From assembly GCA_038501195.1 (NCBI GenBank), contig JBBPUQ010000005.1:4836001-4900000 (forward strand): a stretch of DNA of 64,000 nucleotides. Direction: 5' to 3'. Positions 33,625 through 43,974 of the stretch are shown here, in pieces. This DNA comes from Nemania diffusa. Its lineage: Eukaryota > Ascomycota > Sordariomycetes > Xylariales > Xylariaceae. How positions within the stretch are numbered: position 1 is the first letter of the stretch; each line of letters begins with the position of its first letter. Both the position numbers and the translations under genes were made by a program. The notes below the pieces were generated by a model, which saw only the letters and a program-made list of their open reading frames with translations, was not told the origin of the DNA and searched no databases.

Positions 33625-35070
33625 ATGACTGATACTCGTCGGATTGTTCGATGGACTGAGTCTGTGAGGCCATTTGATCCTGGACACGACAGGGACAATA
33701 CCGTTTGCATTCCTCAGATGTTTGAGTCTTCTCAACAACCTGAACCGAACAAATGTGCAAATGCTGACAATGAGATAAAGACTTCAGACCTTCTTCATAG
33801 GCCACGCGCAATAGAAATGGCTGATCTATCTTCACCTACAAAGAAATTTAAGAGTAATGTGAAATCTCGCGACTACCTTCGAAGGCTTGAGACCCCGGTA
33901 TATATTATTCCATGGATTGACGGGGAGCTCCAGAAGGGATCGAGTTTCCAGGACGTCAAACATCTCTGCGATATGATTACTCTCAAGCAATGGAAGCGTG
34001 GCGTTGTGCCATCCGAAGTTCAAGAACAGTTCACCGCTATTTATCTGGAGACTACCTCGAGCGAGCCTTTTCCAGAGTGTTTTGGAACCGCTGCCTCTTC
34101 GTCACTAGAGGATGGCGATGTCAGGGATGACGATGGCTTCACAGCCACCGAGCGCGCCAGGGTAGAACTTGCCTTACTTCGACGCGTCTACCGCCAGGCC
34201 TCTTTGTCCAAAACATATCAGAGGAACGAATGCGGCTGGACGGCAAAAGTGTATAACCCATTGCTAGAGCACGTTTTCAAGGGTGATGTCCGACCTGAAG
34301 CTGTAATGACTGCTACCATGCAAGGCGACTCAATTCCACGACAAGTAAGCGTTAAGGTAGATGCTGGGAAGAGCAATGACCAGCTAGATGGTATTGACAC
34401 TCTATCGGACTTTTGCGTCACTGTTACAGCCAGTTCCACGAGCTCCGCTAACTCAGCGCGAAGGGCAAACGGGGGCCAGTCTCGGAATCTAGCTCACATA
34501 CAAAGCCGCGACGATGTCAAGATCGTCGACTATGTCCTTGTATTGGATCTTCCGAAAAACAGCGCGCTTCAAGAGACCATCTCTACTCTAACTACCCAAG
34601 TCTCTGAGGGTGGTGGGCGCCGTCACGTTAACCAGACAGCCTACCCGTCTATTCAAGACAGCGTTGTTGCGGTGTCTATCGCGATTCAAACTGAGTTGTC
34701 TGCCATAGATCCGCTTCTGCAGCTTGGAGTTTGGGCTGCTGCTTGGTATAAGCGAATGTGGTTTCTCCGCCGGGAACTATTTGCGACTAAGGTTGCTGAT
34801 ATTCAAGATGAGCAATTACTTTTGCGCCTCCGCCAACAAGAACAACAGAAACGACTTATCACGGTGCCTTTGCTTACAGTGGTGGGGCATCAATGGGACA
34901 TGTACTTCGCTATCTTTGACACTGCTTCTATTAAAATGCATGGCCCTGTGAAGTTGGGCTGCACAGAATCCATCTTAGACATATACATTTTGGTCGCGTC
35001 GTTAAAAGAAGTCGAAGAGTGGGTAAGGTCAACTTTCAAAGCAGCAATGAAAAGCTGGTTCATGGAGTAA
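33625..35070 (+). CDS. fungal PD-(D/E)XK nuclease-like protein with altered catalytic motif
   Basis: A 481-residue single-exon frame. The C-terminal half matches the plan I recall for a fungal PD-(D/E)XK nuclease-like domain (PDDEXK_12 type): KIVDYVLVL (catalytic Asp candidate D302), VNQTAYPSI (335-343), then AVSIAIQTE (349-357) and QLGVWAAAWYKRM (366-378). Relatives carry an IETK/IEIK-like string before the AQLGIW motif, giving the E-x-K catalytic pair. Here the aligned positions read A-x-Q (A353, Q355), so the site looks inactive while the fold signature is kept. The N-terminal half is Ser/Thr- and charge-rich without a recognised domain. It sits between two degenerate repeats and upstream of the NLR gene. 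The domain call is by memory of motifs; biological role unknown. Confidence 0.65.
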   Translation: MTDTRRIVRWTESVRPFDPGHDRDNTVCIPQMFESSQQPEPNKCANADNEIKTSDLLHRPRAIEMADLSSPTKKFKSNVKSRDYLRRLETPVYIIPWIDGELQKGSSFQDVKHLCDMITLKQWKRGVVPSEVQEQFTAIYLETTSSEPFPECFGTAASSSLEDGDVRDDDGFTATERARVELALLRRVYRQASLSKTYQRNECGWTAKVYNPLLEHVFKGDVRPEAVMTATMQGDSIPRQVSVKVDAGKSNDQLDGIDTLSDFCVTVTASSTSSANSARRANGGQSRNLAHIQSRDDVKIVDYVLVLDLPKNSALQETISTLTTQVSEGGGRRHVNQTAYPSIQDSVVAVSIAIQTELSAIDPLLQLGVWAAAWYKRMWFLRRELFATKVADIQDEQLLLRLRQQEQQKRLITVPLLTVVGHQWDMYFAIFDTASIKMHGPVKLGCTESILDIYILVASLKEVEEWVRSTFKAAMKSWFME

Positions 35071-36084
35071 AACGTGTTGGAAAAAGGCAAGTCGACAAAG
35101 TTGGGCTTCGGATTTTAGCCTAAAGAACAGTATGGCTTTTTAATATTCTCTTTTTAATCCTTCTATTGAAGTTTGCCTTTAGGGTAGATATGCCATTGCT
35201 AACTTCCAGGTAGTGAGGTAACTAAAGGGTTTTATTCTCTAACAGGTTAGCCTCCACGCATTATGTATGAAGGAGCCTGTCGCGCGTGTACTTCGCGTGA
35301 GGATTTGTACTTTTCTACTTCTCACGAAGGGGGCCGCTTTTAGTAGTGACCGGAGGATTTTTATTGCTCTTGCTAGCTTTAGAGACTTAGCTGTATGTTA
35401 TACGAGCTAGGCTTCAAAAGCAGCCCCCTTTAAAAATTAACAATATTAGCATGAGTTTGGGCGCTATTCGACTCCTAGTCGCGTCGCCCATAGTCAGCTA
35501 CTATATCGTACAACGACGTACGTGGCGAAGGCGCACCGGCTTCCAGGTTTCGAGTATGAAGCCAATTTTCTTGTGCAAACCCCGTCGAGTGAATAAATAA
35601 TTATTTGCACTGCCAAAGCGCTATTGGTTGCGAAAACATAGAATTTAAAACCTTGCTATATAATACTAGGTAAGGTGGATCATCCGCTGGCACTTTTCTG
35701 TGCAATTCAAAGCGTATCATAAAGCTGACAACTAATCTGCATGCATGTACTTATTCTGCGTAGAACTCCTGTGTATTGCTACGGATGGTCAAGTTTCTAA
35801 CTTAGCGACGTTCTACTCTTGGTAGTGTGGTAGCGTAATAGCGCCTATCCCAAGAGCGTCATTCGTAGCTGACCCTGACGCGACTGCATGGTTATCAGGG
35901 CATAACAGGGGCACTGATTGGAGAATGATGTTTTTGGACCTTGAACATTACGGCTGAGCTGCAGAAAATATACGCATAGAACCACTTGGGCATCCAATCT
36001 CATAGTAATAGGTATGTGCTATTTGCTCCCCGTTGCTCGTTCGAAAGTAGTAATAATTTATAACATTATAAAGCTCTTGTAGCA
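35071..36084. other. intergenic with right repeat copy and NLR upstream region
   Basis: Contains the right copy of the degenerate repeat and about 500 bp directly upstream of the NLR start codon. No gene recognised. Confidence 0.4.
35310..35590 (+). repeat. degenerate repeat, right copy
   Basis: Direct-orientation partner of 32930-33200. It keeps the same blocks in the same order, with many transition-type differences. Confidence 0.65.
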
Positions 36085-39000
36085 ATGGATAGGTTTCACT
36101 CTAAGTTGGGCTTTCAAAAATGGAAACATCCCTTCCGCAGCCTCAGAGGCAGCCAAGGACAAGAGCTCAAGACTGGGTCGCCGACCGAAGAAGCTGTCTC
36201 CGATACCCTTCAAAGCCTCGATGGTCCGTCAAGCTCGAAGCCACCTCTTGTCAACAGCCCTTTAGCCCAGACGTCCCCTCCCGATGAGCCAAGTTTGGGA
36301 CCGTTGCCAACTGCTATAAATATCGACAAGCCGATTCGAGAGCTCTGGAATGTAGCATACGAGAAATTGAGGGCGGAAAATAAAGAGCTTATCGTAGATT
36401 ACGAGACCAAGATCCGCGAAGAGCTCAGTGCTAGCATTGTCTCAATGTCCGGCTTAAACTTTAGTGTGCGAGACCGCATGCATGCGATCCTCCAACTTAA
36501 GATGGACGGGGTCAATCGAGACATATGGAAGCTGAAGTTTGGCAGCTCCGAGGTCCAGGTAAGAGACCTTGTGCAACCTGTCCTAGGTGTTGTCAATAGG
36601 GCCAATACCTTTATAACTACCGCCTTGAGCGCAAACCCGTCGGCTTCTATAGCGTGGGCGGGTGTTAGTCTGCTGTTGCCTGTGAGTCGAGCTGCTACAC
36701 ATATGATGCCTGAGCTAAATTAAGTCATCAATCAACTCTAGTTTTTTTTAAACCCTTCGAAGCAAGGTACCTCACTATCAAAAGGCATAGAGCACATCTC
36801 GTCTCTGATAGCTCAGAGTATATTATGGGAGGAGCTTTACTTCCGACGTTACGAGTCCAGTGTTAGCCATCGCGAATCATCTCCCCCATCTCATATTACG
36901 TACAAAAATACGTTGGAGAAGTTGTATCTGCAAATCCTGAAGTTTCTGGCTACAAGCTACTGCTACTACGCTGAAAACCCTTTCTCTCGCTTAGGACGAG
37001 ATATTGTTAAATGGAATGACTGGGACAGCCTGCTTAAAGAGACCAAAGATAAGGAAGATGCGTTTAATGCTATCCATGCTAGTTGGAGGGACAAGAAGTA
37101 CGATGAAGAGTGCGAAGCAACCGAGGTTCGTCACCAAGAGGCTATACAGCATTGGCAAGCCATCGGCAAGGACGTCTCCGGGCTGCGTGAAGCGGTTCGT
37201 GAAGCTCGGGAAGAGAAGAACCGCGACGGGCTGCTCAGCTGGCTGTGCCAGGTCGATCCCTCTGAGATATACAACACTTGTCGTGACAAGCATCAAGACG
37301 CCACCTGTGATTGGCTCGTAAGGGACAGTGAAAAATTTAGAACCTGGAAAGAGTTACCGAGCTCTCTGTTATGGCTCCATGGAAAGCGTACAGTGACAAT
37401 TGCTATTTTCTTCCGCCGTTCTTTCACTGACAATTCGCAGCTGGCTGTGGGAAGTCAATCCTCAGCTCATCTGTTGTTGAGCACCTGCAAGAACAATACT
37501 CATCCGACCCGGCATCTGCATTCGCATACTTCTTCTTTAGCTTCAGCGACACAGAGAAGCAGAAAGTGGGAGTTATGCTTGCGTCGCTAGTTAAACAACT
37601 CTATGCGAGCCGACCTGACACGCCACAAGCGATCAAGAATCTTAGCATATATAAAGAAAAAGGCACGAGGCCAGACACCAAGACCCTCGAAGATGTACTC
37701 ATCGCGGCTGCAATCGGGTTCTCGTCGGTGTCTATTGTTATTGACGCTTTAGACGAGTGCCCAACTGTGAGTAACGAGCGGAGTAACCTTTTGGGGAGTC
37801 TCAGTCGCATTATTACTAAAATGCCAGATACTTTCCATATTTTCCTAACCAGCCGGGCAGAGTCAGATATCATGAGGATGATGAACACACTCCTGTCTTG
37901 GCCTTCAAGGGCCGCTATCGACCTAACGACAAACCAGGCGGGTGTTAACCATGATATTAGGTTGTATATCGACTTGACATTTGCTTCTTCCCATTACGGT
38001 GATTGGCATGACGACGTCAAAGCTAAGGCGAAAGACTTATTAGTTGAAAGAGCAGATGGGATGTAGGTGTTGGCAGCAACCCCAACAAGAACGTATCACG
38101 GCAGCGCCACTAACAGTTACCTTAGGTTCCAATATATCGTTTGCCAGTTCGACGAGCTCCAGAAATATAGCTCTCGTGCAGCTATTGACGAGGCGCTCGA
38201 GAAGCTTCCTAATGGACTCTATGCAACATACGATAGGATTCTCCAGAGTATAGATGCAAGTCTCCAGACCCAGGTAGTTAACTTGTTAAAATGGCTCGTA
38301 GCATCAGATGGCCCTGTCGACCTCAAAGAGCTGGCCGAGGCCTGCATCATCCGCCCCGAGCGCGCCATCCCCTTCGACAAAGCTCACCGATTATTCAAGA
38401 GCGAAGACTGCCTTAGGCATATATCCAGCCTAGTCGTAAATGACCCAGGCGAAGGTACTAATTATGTCCGCCTAGCCCACTTCTCGGTTCAAGAATACTT
38501 GACACGTAGCTGTAGTGTCGATGGCCCAGTCGCGGGCTTCTTGTTCACCGAGATTGATGCCCACGTTCATGTTGCGTACTCGTCTCTGGCCTATCACCTC
38601 CATCGCAGTACCTTGGATAAGAAAGATACCTATGAGGATTATCTAGAATACTACACAACACACGGTTGGGGCGTTCAACTCGAGATGGTACCACGCGGGA
38701 TGTGGCCAGCTAGCGTTGTCTGTCTCGCTGCGCGCGCACTCGCCCCCCGTAGCAAGAGCCTGCGCATGATCATTGCTCAAGGTGGGGGCCCTCTCAAGGC
38801 GAACCTTCATTACGTGCTACAGCGGCCCCTATACTACACCGCCCGGCTCGGGTTTTTCCAACTTACGGAGATGTTGCTTCAGGGTTACCCTCGGACACTC
38901 AGCTACTTGAAACAGCGGGATTTAGATGCGGCTCTCTGTGAGGCGGCAAATAAAGGCAACATGGCGGCCGTCCAGCTCCTCCTAAAGGAAGGTGCCCAGG

Positions 39001-41066
39001 TCAATGCAACAAATAGCCTGCGAGGAAGCGCGCTAATATCTGCGATATTAAGATGGGGGGGATATGTGGATGTTGTGAATATCCTGCTCGACAACGGCGC
39101 CGACATCAATGCGCAATCTAAGCATTTCGGGTCGGCGCTGCAGGTCGCTGTAAGGAATGATCTCTTTGACATTGTAGAGTTGCTTATGAGCCGTGATAAC
39201 CTACCACCGCTGGTAGGGGAGGGCGTCCTAACGCTGGCCGTGAACAGCTCTACTAAAATACTAAAATTACTCCTCGACAGCGGTGCCGACGTAGACATTC
39301 GGGACGGTACTGGCCAAACAGCGCTGCACTCTGCGGCTATTGCTCATGGACGTATATTTGATAACTCTCTAGCGCAGTTGCGTCTACTACTAGATCAAGG
39401 CTGTAATGTCAACATACAAGGCGGCAGGTATGGCAACGCCCTACAGGCAGCATGCATACTGGGACTTGGAGGTAAAGCCAAGGTTGAGCTTCTGTTGGAA
39501 AGGGGCGCTGATGTTAACGCTGAGGGAGGGGAATACGGCAATGCACTACAGGCTGCATGCGTAGTGCTAGGGAGGAGTGATAATGAGAGCATTATAGCGC
39601 TTCTGCTAAACCGAGGCGCTAAGGTAAATGCGCTAGGAGGGAAATGGGGAACAGCACTGCAGGCAGCCTGCTCTTCCGATCCGCCTATGGCCCACATAGT
39701 GAAGCTCTTGCTTGACAAGGGCGCTGATGTAGGAATACAAGGGGGAATCTATGGTAATGCTCTGCAGGCAGCATGTTACCGTGGCCATCAAGACGCAGTA
39801 AAGCTCGTGCTTGATCAGGGGGCCGACGTCAACGCCCCAGGCGGCGAATACGGGAACGCTCTACAGGCGGCGTGTGTTGGTGGCTCGCCAGAAATTGTGC
39901 AACTATTGCTTGATCAGGGAGCCGACGTCAACGCCCTAGGCGGTACATTTGGGAGCGCACTTCAGGCCGCAGCGCACTTTCGCCGGGATTTTCCTGCTGG
40001 GAAATGGGACGTTGTCAAATTATTAAACCTGCTATTAAGCAAGGGCGCTGAAGTCAACAAGCAGGGCGGTCTCTATAACACTGCGCTACAAGCTGCGTGC
40101 TGGTGCGGCAGCCTAGAAGAGGTGCACGTGCTACTCGATCACGGCGCCGACGTCAATTCTCGGGGTGGAGAATATGGAACCGCACTCTACGCAGCCTGCC
40201 GGTCTCGCACAGAATCTCTCGAGAAGGTGCGCTTGCTGATCAAACACGGTGCTAATATCCACCTGCAAGGGGATGGATTTGGTAGTGCCCTGTACGCTGC
40301 TGCGTCCAAAGAGTACGATGGGTTTGATGAGATAAAGCCACTGCTGCTAGTGTTACTTGAGCACGGTGCTGACATTAACGACACGCGGGACCAGCAACAT
40401 GCTACAGCCCTGCAAGCCATCCTTGAACGTAAGAGCGACACGAGTAGTCGGAGGTACTGGGAGAATGAGGTTCGAAGTATTAATGAAAGCATTCGCTTCC
40501 TTCTTGACCACGGCGCCGACGTTCACATTGGAAATGGAACGTACGGCTTCCCCCTGCAGTCAGCCTGTGCAGACCTATTTGGTGCTAAACGGGTTAAATA
40601 CTTGCTCCAAAACTGTCCCGACCTAGACGTAAACGCGACAGGTGGACTGTTTAGCTCAGCTTTGCAAGCGGCAGCGTATTCAGGCCAGAAAGAGTCGGTA
40701 AAGCTGCTACTAAACAAGGGCGCCAACCCGAATGCGGGCGGGGGGAAGTATCGCAGTGCACTAAACGCCGCCGTTCTCAGGGGCTTCTGGGATATCGTCG
40801 AAATATTGCTTGATCACGGGGCGAAACCAGACAGACGCCAACTAGTAAAGCCGGATGAGGAGTGGCTCGCACGTATCAAGGAGGAGGGTTTCAAGCCCGA
40901 GGATTGCCGGAAGCTGGATGACTGGGAGCTGGACGACTGCTCGGAGTATTATATTTGGGGGGAAATAAACTGGGAGGATGGAGAGGAGGCTGTCGAACGT
41001 TACCGGTTTTTTTGGGAAACGCAGGCAATCGATGAGGGCGCAGATTCAACGAAGGGAAGATTGTAG
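36085..41066 (+). CDS. NWD-NACHT-ankyrin NLR (STAND) protein
   Basis: Fungal NOD-like receptor, a class linked to non-self recognition and programmed cell death. Exons: 36085-36681, 36742-37387, 37441-38062 and 38126-41066, all joining in frame to 1601 residues without a stop. Domain order: disordered Ser/Pro-rich start; NWD-type NACHT-associated N-terminus (about 85-400: PIRELWNVAYEKLR, ANPSASIAWAGVSLLLP, VKWNDWDSLLKE); NACHT NTPase with P-loop LHGKPGCGKS (about 411-420, assembled across the second intron), Walker B SIVIDALDEC (about 512) and FLTSRAE; winged-helix region (LPNGLYATYDRIL, LKWLVASDGPVDLKELAEAC, VRLAHFSVQEYL); then about 18 ankyrin repeats (about 880-1550). Several repeats are very alike (GGEYGNALQAAC). 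The gene looks complete and functional. What it senses, and its downstream partner, cannot be told; the NWD N-terminus is of unknown output. Confidence 0.9.
39400..40210 (+). repeat. highly similar ankyrin-coding repeats in the NLR
   Basis: Eight consecutive ankyrin units with a GGxYGNALQAAC-like core, spaced about 33 codons (some 36-44). Two neighbouring units (around 39810 and 39910) share almost identical DNA (CTTGATCAGGGRGCCGACGT and the bases after it). Confidence 0.85.
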
Positions 41067-41507
41067 TATACAGAGTACCAATGCGCTAGATAGCTTCTAC
41101 ATATGTGATTATCCAACATGCAACCTCTTAATTTAGTCAGACTTGGCTTTCCTCGCACTCACTCACTCGCGTAGGCGCAAGTAGTAAAGTTAATGCCACT
41201 CTAATATAATTCATATGTATTTAATTAAGCATGAATAGCCCGTATGAGAATCTAGTTCCTCTAAGATCTGCTGCTTAGTGAGGTAGATATGACGCCGAGT
41301 CAAGTAAAAACGTACAGTTTATCAGGTTATTCCGTAATCTCTAAAGCAAAGAAGGCAGCATTGGTTATGCTCCACTACATGTGACTAGGCGCCAGGAGAG
41401 ACGAGAAAAGCAAGAAGATCATCACTTTAGCATCTGTATTTTAGCAACCTGTCCTCCAGACTCAACCTCCTTGCTTCATACCTCAAGTTGCCCGACATTA
41501 CTTGCAC
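41067..41507. other. convergent 3' region NLR / GH5
   Basis: Gap between two convergent stop codons. No gene recognised. Confidence 0.4.
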
Positions 41508-42859
41508 CTATGTATACCCAGCACAGACGTCCCAGTACACGTTATTCTCAAGCCCGGCGGCATCAGTAGGGATATAATTGAGGTAGGTCGCATACGAGTA
41601 CGTCCAGCGCGGATCATTCAGCTCCGTCTTCCAGGTCCAGTAAATCCAGCCCGACATACCGGGCTTCTCATAGAGCTGCTGCTGCGCGGTCCAGAACCTC
41701 TTGAAGAAATCGGCGTCCTGCCAGTCGACGCCGCTCGTCATGCTCCACTCGCCCGTGATCTCGAAGGCCTCGCCGCCCACCACACGCGAATCCCGACACG
41801 CGCTCTGCATCAGCACGTCCTCGCTGCCGTTGTCGCTGACCCCGAACCCGATGTAGTTGTGGTCGTCGAAGCCCGTCAGGCCGTCCGCCGCCACGGCCGA
41901 GTTGCTGCGCGGGTCGCCCGCGGACCACTTGGACGACATGAACTGCACGTGCAGCTTGCGGTCGCTCGACACGCCCAGCGCGGCCTCGGCGGCGCGCACG
42001 GCCTGGAGCGCGGCGGGGTAGTACGTGTCGACCAGCCCCGGCACCTCCCCCGGCGCCGGGTAGCGCCCGCCGCCGTCGTGCATCGACACGGGCTCGTTGA
42101 GGACCTCGATCATGCCGACGGTCGAGTACGCCGGCGTCGTGTGGATGCGGTTCGTCATCCACGCGAGCCACTGCTCCGCGCGGCCGAAGTTGTAGGCGTC
42201 GAAGAAGCCCGCGGGGTTCGGGTTCTGGCCCGTGAAGGCGTCCTGCTGCTGGCCGCCGGGCGCGCCGTGCAGGTCGATGATGACGTAGATGCCCAGGTCG
42301 GCGGCCTTCTGCACCACGGCGTCGAGGTAGGGGAGCATGAGGTCGCCGTCGGCGAAGGGCTCGCTGGCCGCGTCCACGATGGCCGTGTAGGACCAGTACC
42401 CGATCGGGATGCGGATCGTGTTGAGCCCGACGTCGTGCACCGACTGCACCGTGTCCGGCGTGATCCACGTGGCCCAGTGCTTCTCGAAGGCGGCGTTGCC
42501 GGCCGCGCGGTTGCTGCCCGAGTAGTGATCCAGCATGCAGTCGAACTCGCTGACCGATGTGCCGCAGCCCATGACGTTAGGCCATTCGTTGGGCATGAAG
42601 AACGGCTCCGAGATCAGCCATGCTAAAGTCACATGAGTATTTGGAGACGCCTTCGGCACAGTTAAATAGCAGTCGTCGACTTACATCCGAAGTTGACGCC
42701 GCGAATCTTAGTCACGCCGCTCGGAAGAGACGGCTGGAACCGTTTGCCGAGTTTCTCAAAGCGCGCCGTCATATTGAAGGCGGCGAGGTCGCGATCCTGG
42801 GGAAGCCAGGCGTAGGCGGCTCCCGCCAGGAAAAGGGGGGTCAGGGTCGAGTGTCGCAT
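41508..42859 (-). CDS. secreted GH5 beta-glucanase (exo-1,3- or endo-1,6-beta-glucanase type)
   Basis: Two exons, 42685-42859 and 41508-42622, joined at GGA T|CA TGG, give 429 residues. Residues 1-17 (MRHSTLTPLFLAGAAYA) are a signal peptide. The junction restores the GH5 landmark RGVNFGSWLISEPFF. Other landmarks are GLNTIRIPIGYW, VIIDLHGAPGGQ, MIEVLNEP (acid/base Glu) and ITGEWSM (nucleophile Glu), then GWIYWTWKTE near the C-terminus. The family acts on beta-1,3/1,6-glucans of fungal walls; the exact linkage cannot be decided from sequence alone. The coding sequence is strikingly GC-rich compared with the AT-rich DNA on both sides, so this looks like an old, well-kept gene within a decayed region. 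Confidence 0.9.
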
Positions 42860-43713
42860 CTTGATCTAGAGGGCTCGATACCACTCCAGCAGGAGGGCAC
42901 TCGAGGAACGTTGAGCACTGGCGTGTCGCCCATTTATATCAGACGTGTCATGCTCGCTACATACTCGCCACGCGCAGAATGCGGCGTCTTACATACAGCT
43001 CGTACCGTGTCGGTCCGATTATATGGACAAAGTTGGATGAATCGACGCGTTCCGGTCTTCCGGCCTTCCACATTGACGACAATTCTTTCCCCGGACATGG
43101 CGGCTGCCATTTCAGGTTACATTTATCTACGATAATAGAAGGTCGTTTTAACATTGCCAGGCCGATCGCTTCTCAATACTGTTAGCGTGTTTCAGTCTTC
43201 TCCATTCTTGTCCAAAGCTGAGCGAAAATTACTATTGTTAGAAATAAGGATGTGGAGAAGGTAGCCCTATGGCGTTATGGTAACATCACAGTTGGATTCG
43301 AATAGATGACTTCAAGAAGTGGTCCTTGCACGTTTAGCCACGATCTGTGGCTTGAGCATCTATACAATCCCTGCATTATGCTATTTAACTTCATAGACAA
43401 CTACGGCAAGAACACAGTTGATTGCCGCACTGCTACGATGAGCTAGCTGACACTTTAGTACTAGCTATCTACTGTTAGTATGTTTACACTAACAGGATAC
43501 CCGGGTTTGGCCTTTGACTTTTCAATTCAACGTAGTTTTAGGGAAAGGAGGAGACGCGTCGGTCTCTTGTTTATTCCCTTCTTACGTTTGCATATAATCA
43601 TCAGAAGTTGGTATAGAAACCTCAAGGATTAGTGGGTTTAAGATCCGCAAACAAGATTCTTTATGTTCACTGTCACGTCAATACCGAACGACAAAGAATA
43701 CCTAGATCACGAT
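42860..43713. promoter_or_regulatory. upstream region of GH5 gene
   Basis: Promoter side of the leftward GH5 gene. No other gene recognised. Confidence 0.4.
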
Positions 43714-43974
43714 ATTGAGACGGTGTGGGTGACATGACCACATGGGGATTAGGTTGATTAGGTCATCAAGACTTAGTTTTTCTTTTTCTATTTAAGATAG
43801 TTAGCCGAAGCTAGCACTTCTTACGGCTCTCTCGCGGGTCTGCTACTTCACAATATACGTTTGCGTTACCAAAATACCGTTTTATTTAGCCTCAAATCTC
43901 TAGAAGTGATCTATATAACAGTGGTCAGTCCTCTAGAGTGCGTAGTATGTGTGTGTTACACGCTTCGTTTCAAT
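43714..43974 (+). mobile_element. MITE-like element, copy C
   Basis: 261 bp with short imperfect terminal repeats ATTGAGACG and CGTTTCAAT. The sequence follows copy B at 25.0 kb almost base for base along its length but lacks the right-hand 50-bp terminal repeat. It is in the same orientation as copy B, 18.4 kb away. Confidence 0.8.

Noticed and set aside
39400..40210. CRISPR-like or satellite array
   Set aside because: The periodic sequence is fully in frame and encodes ankyrin repeats.
41502..42626. 374-residue open frame on the plus strand
   Set aside because: It is antisense to the GH5 gene. Its Arg/Val/His-rich composition is the usual shadow of a GC-rich gene, while the minus strand gives clear catalytic motifs and a signal peptide.
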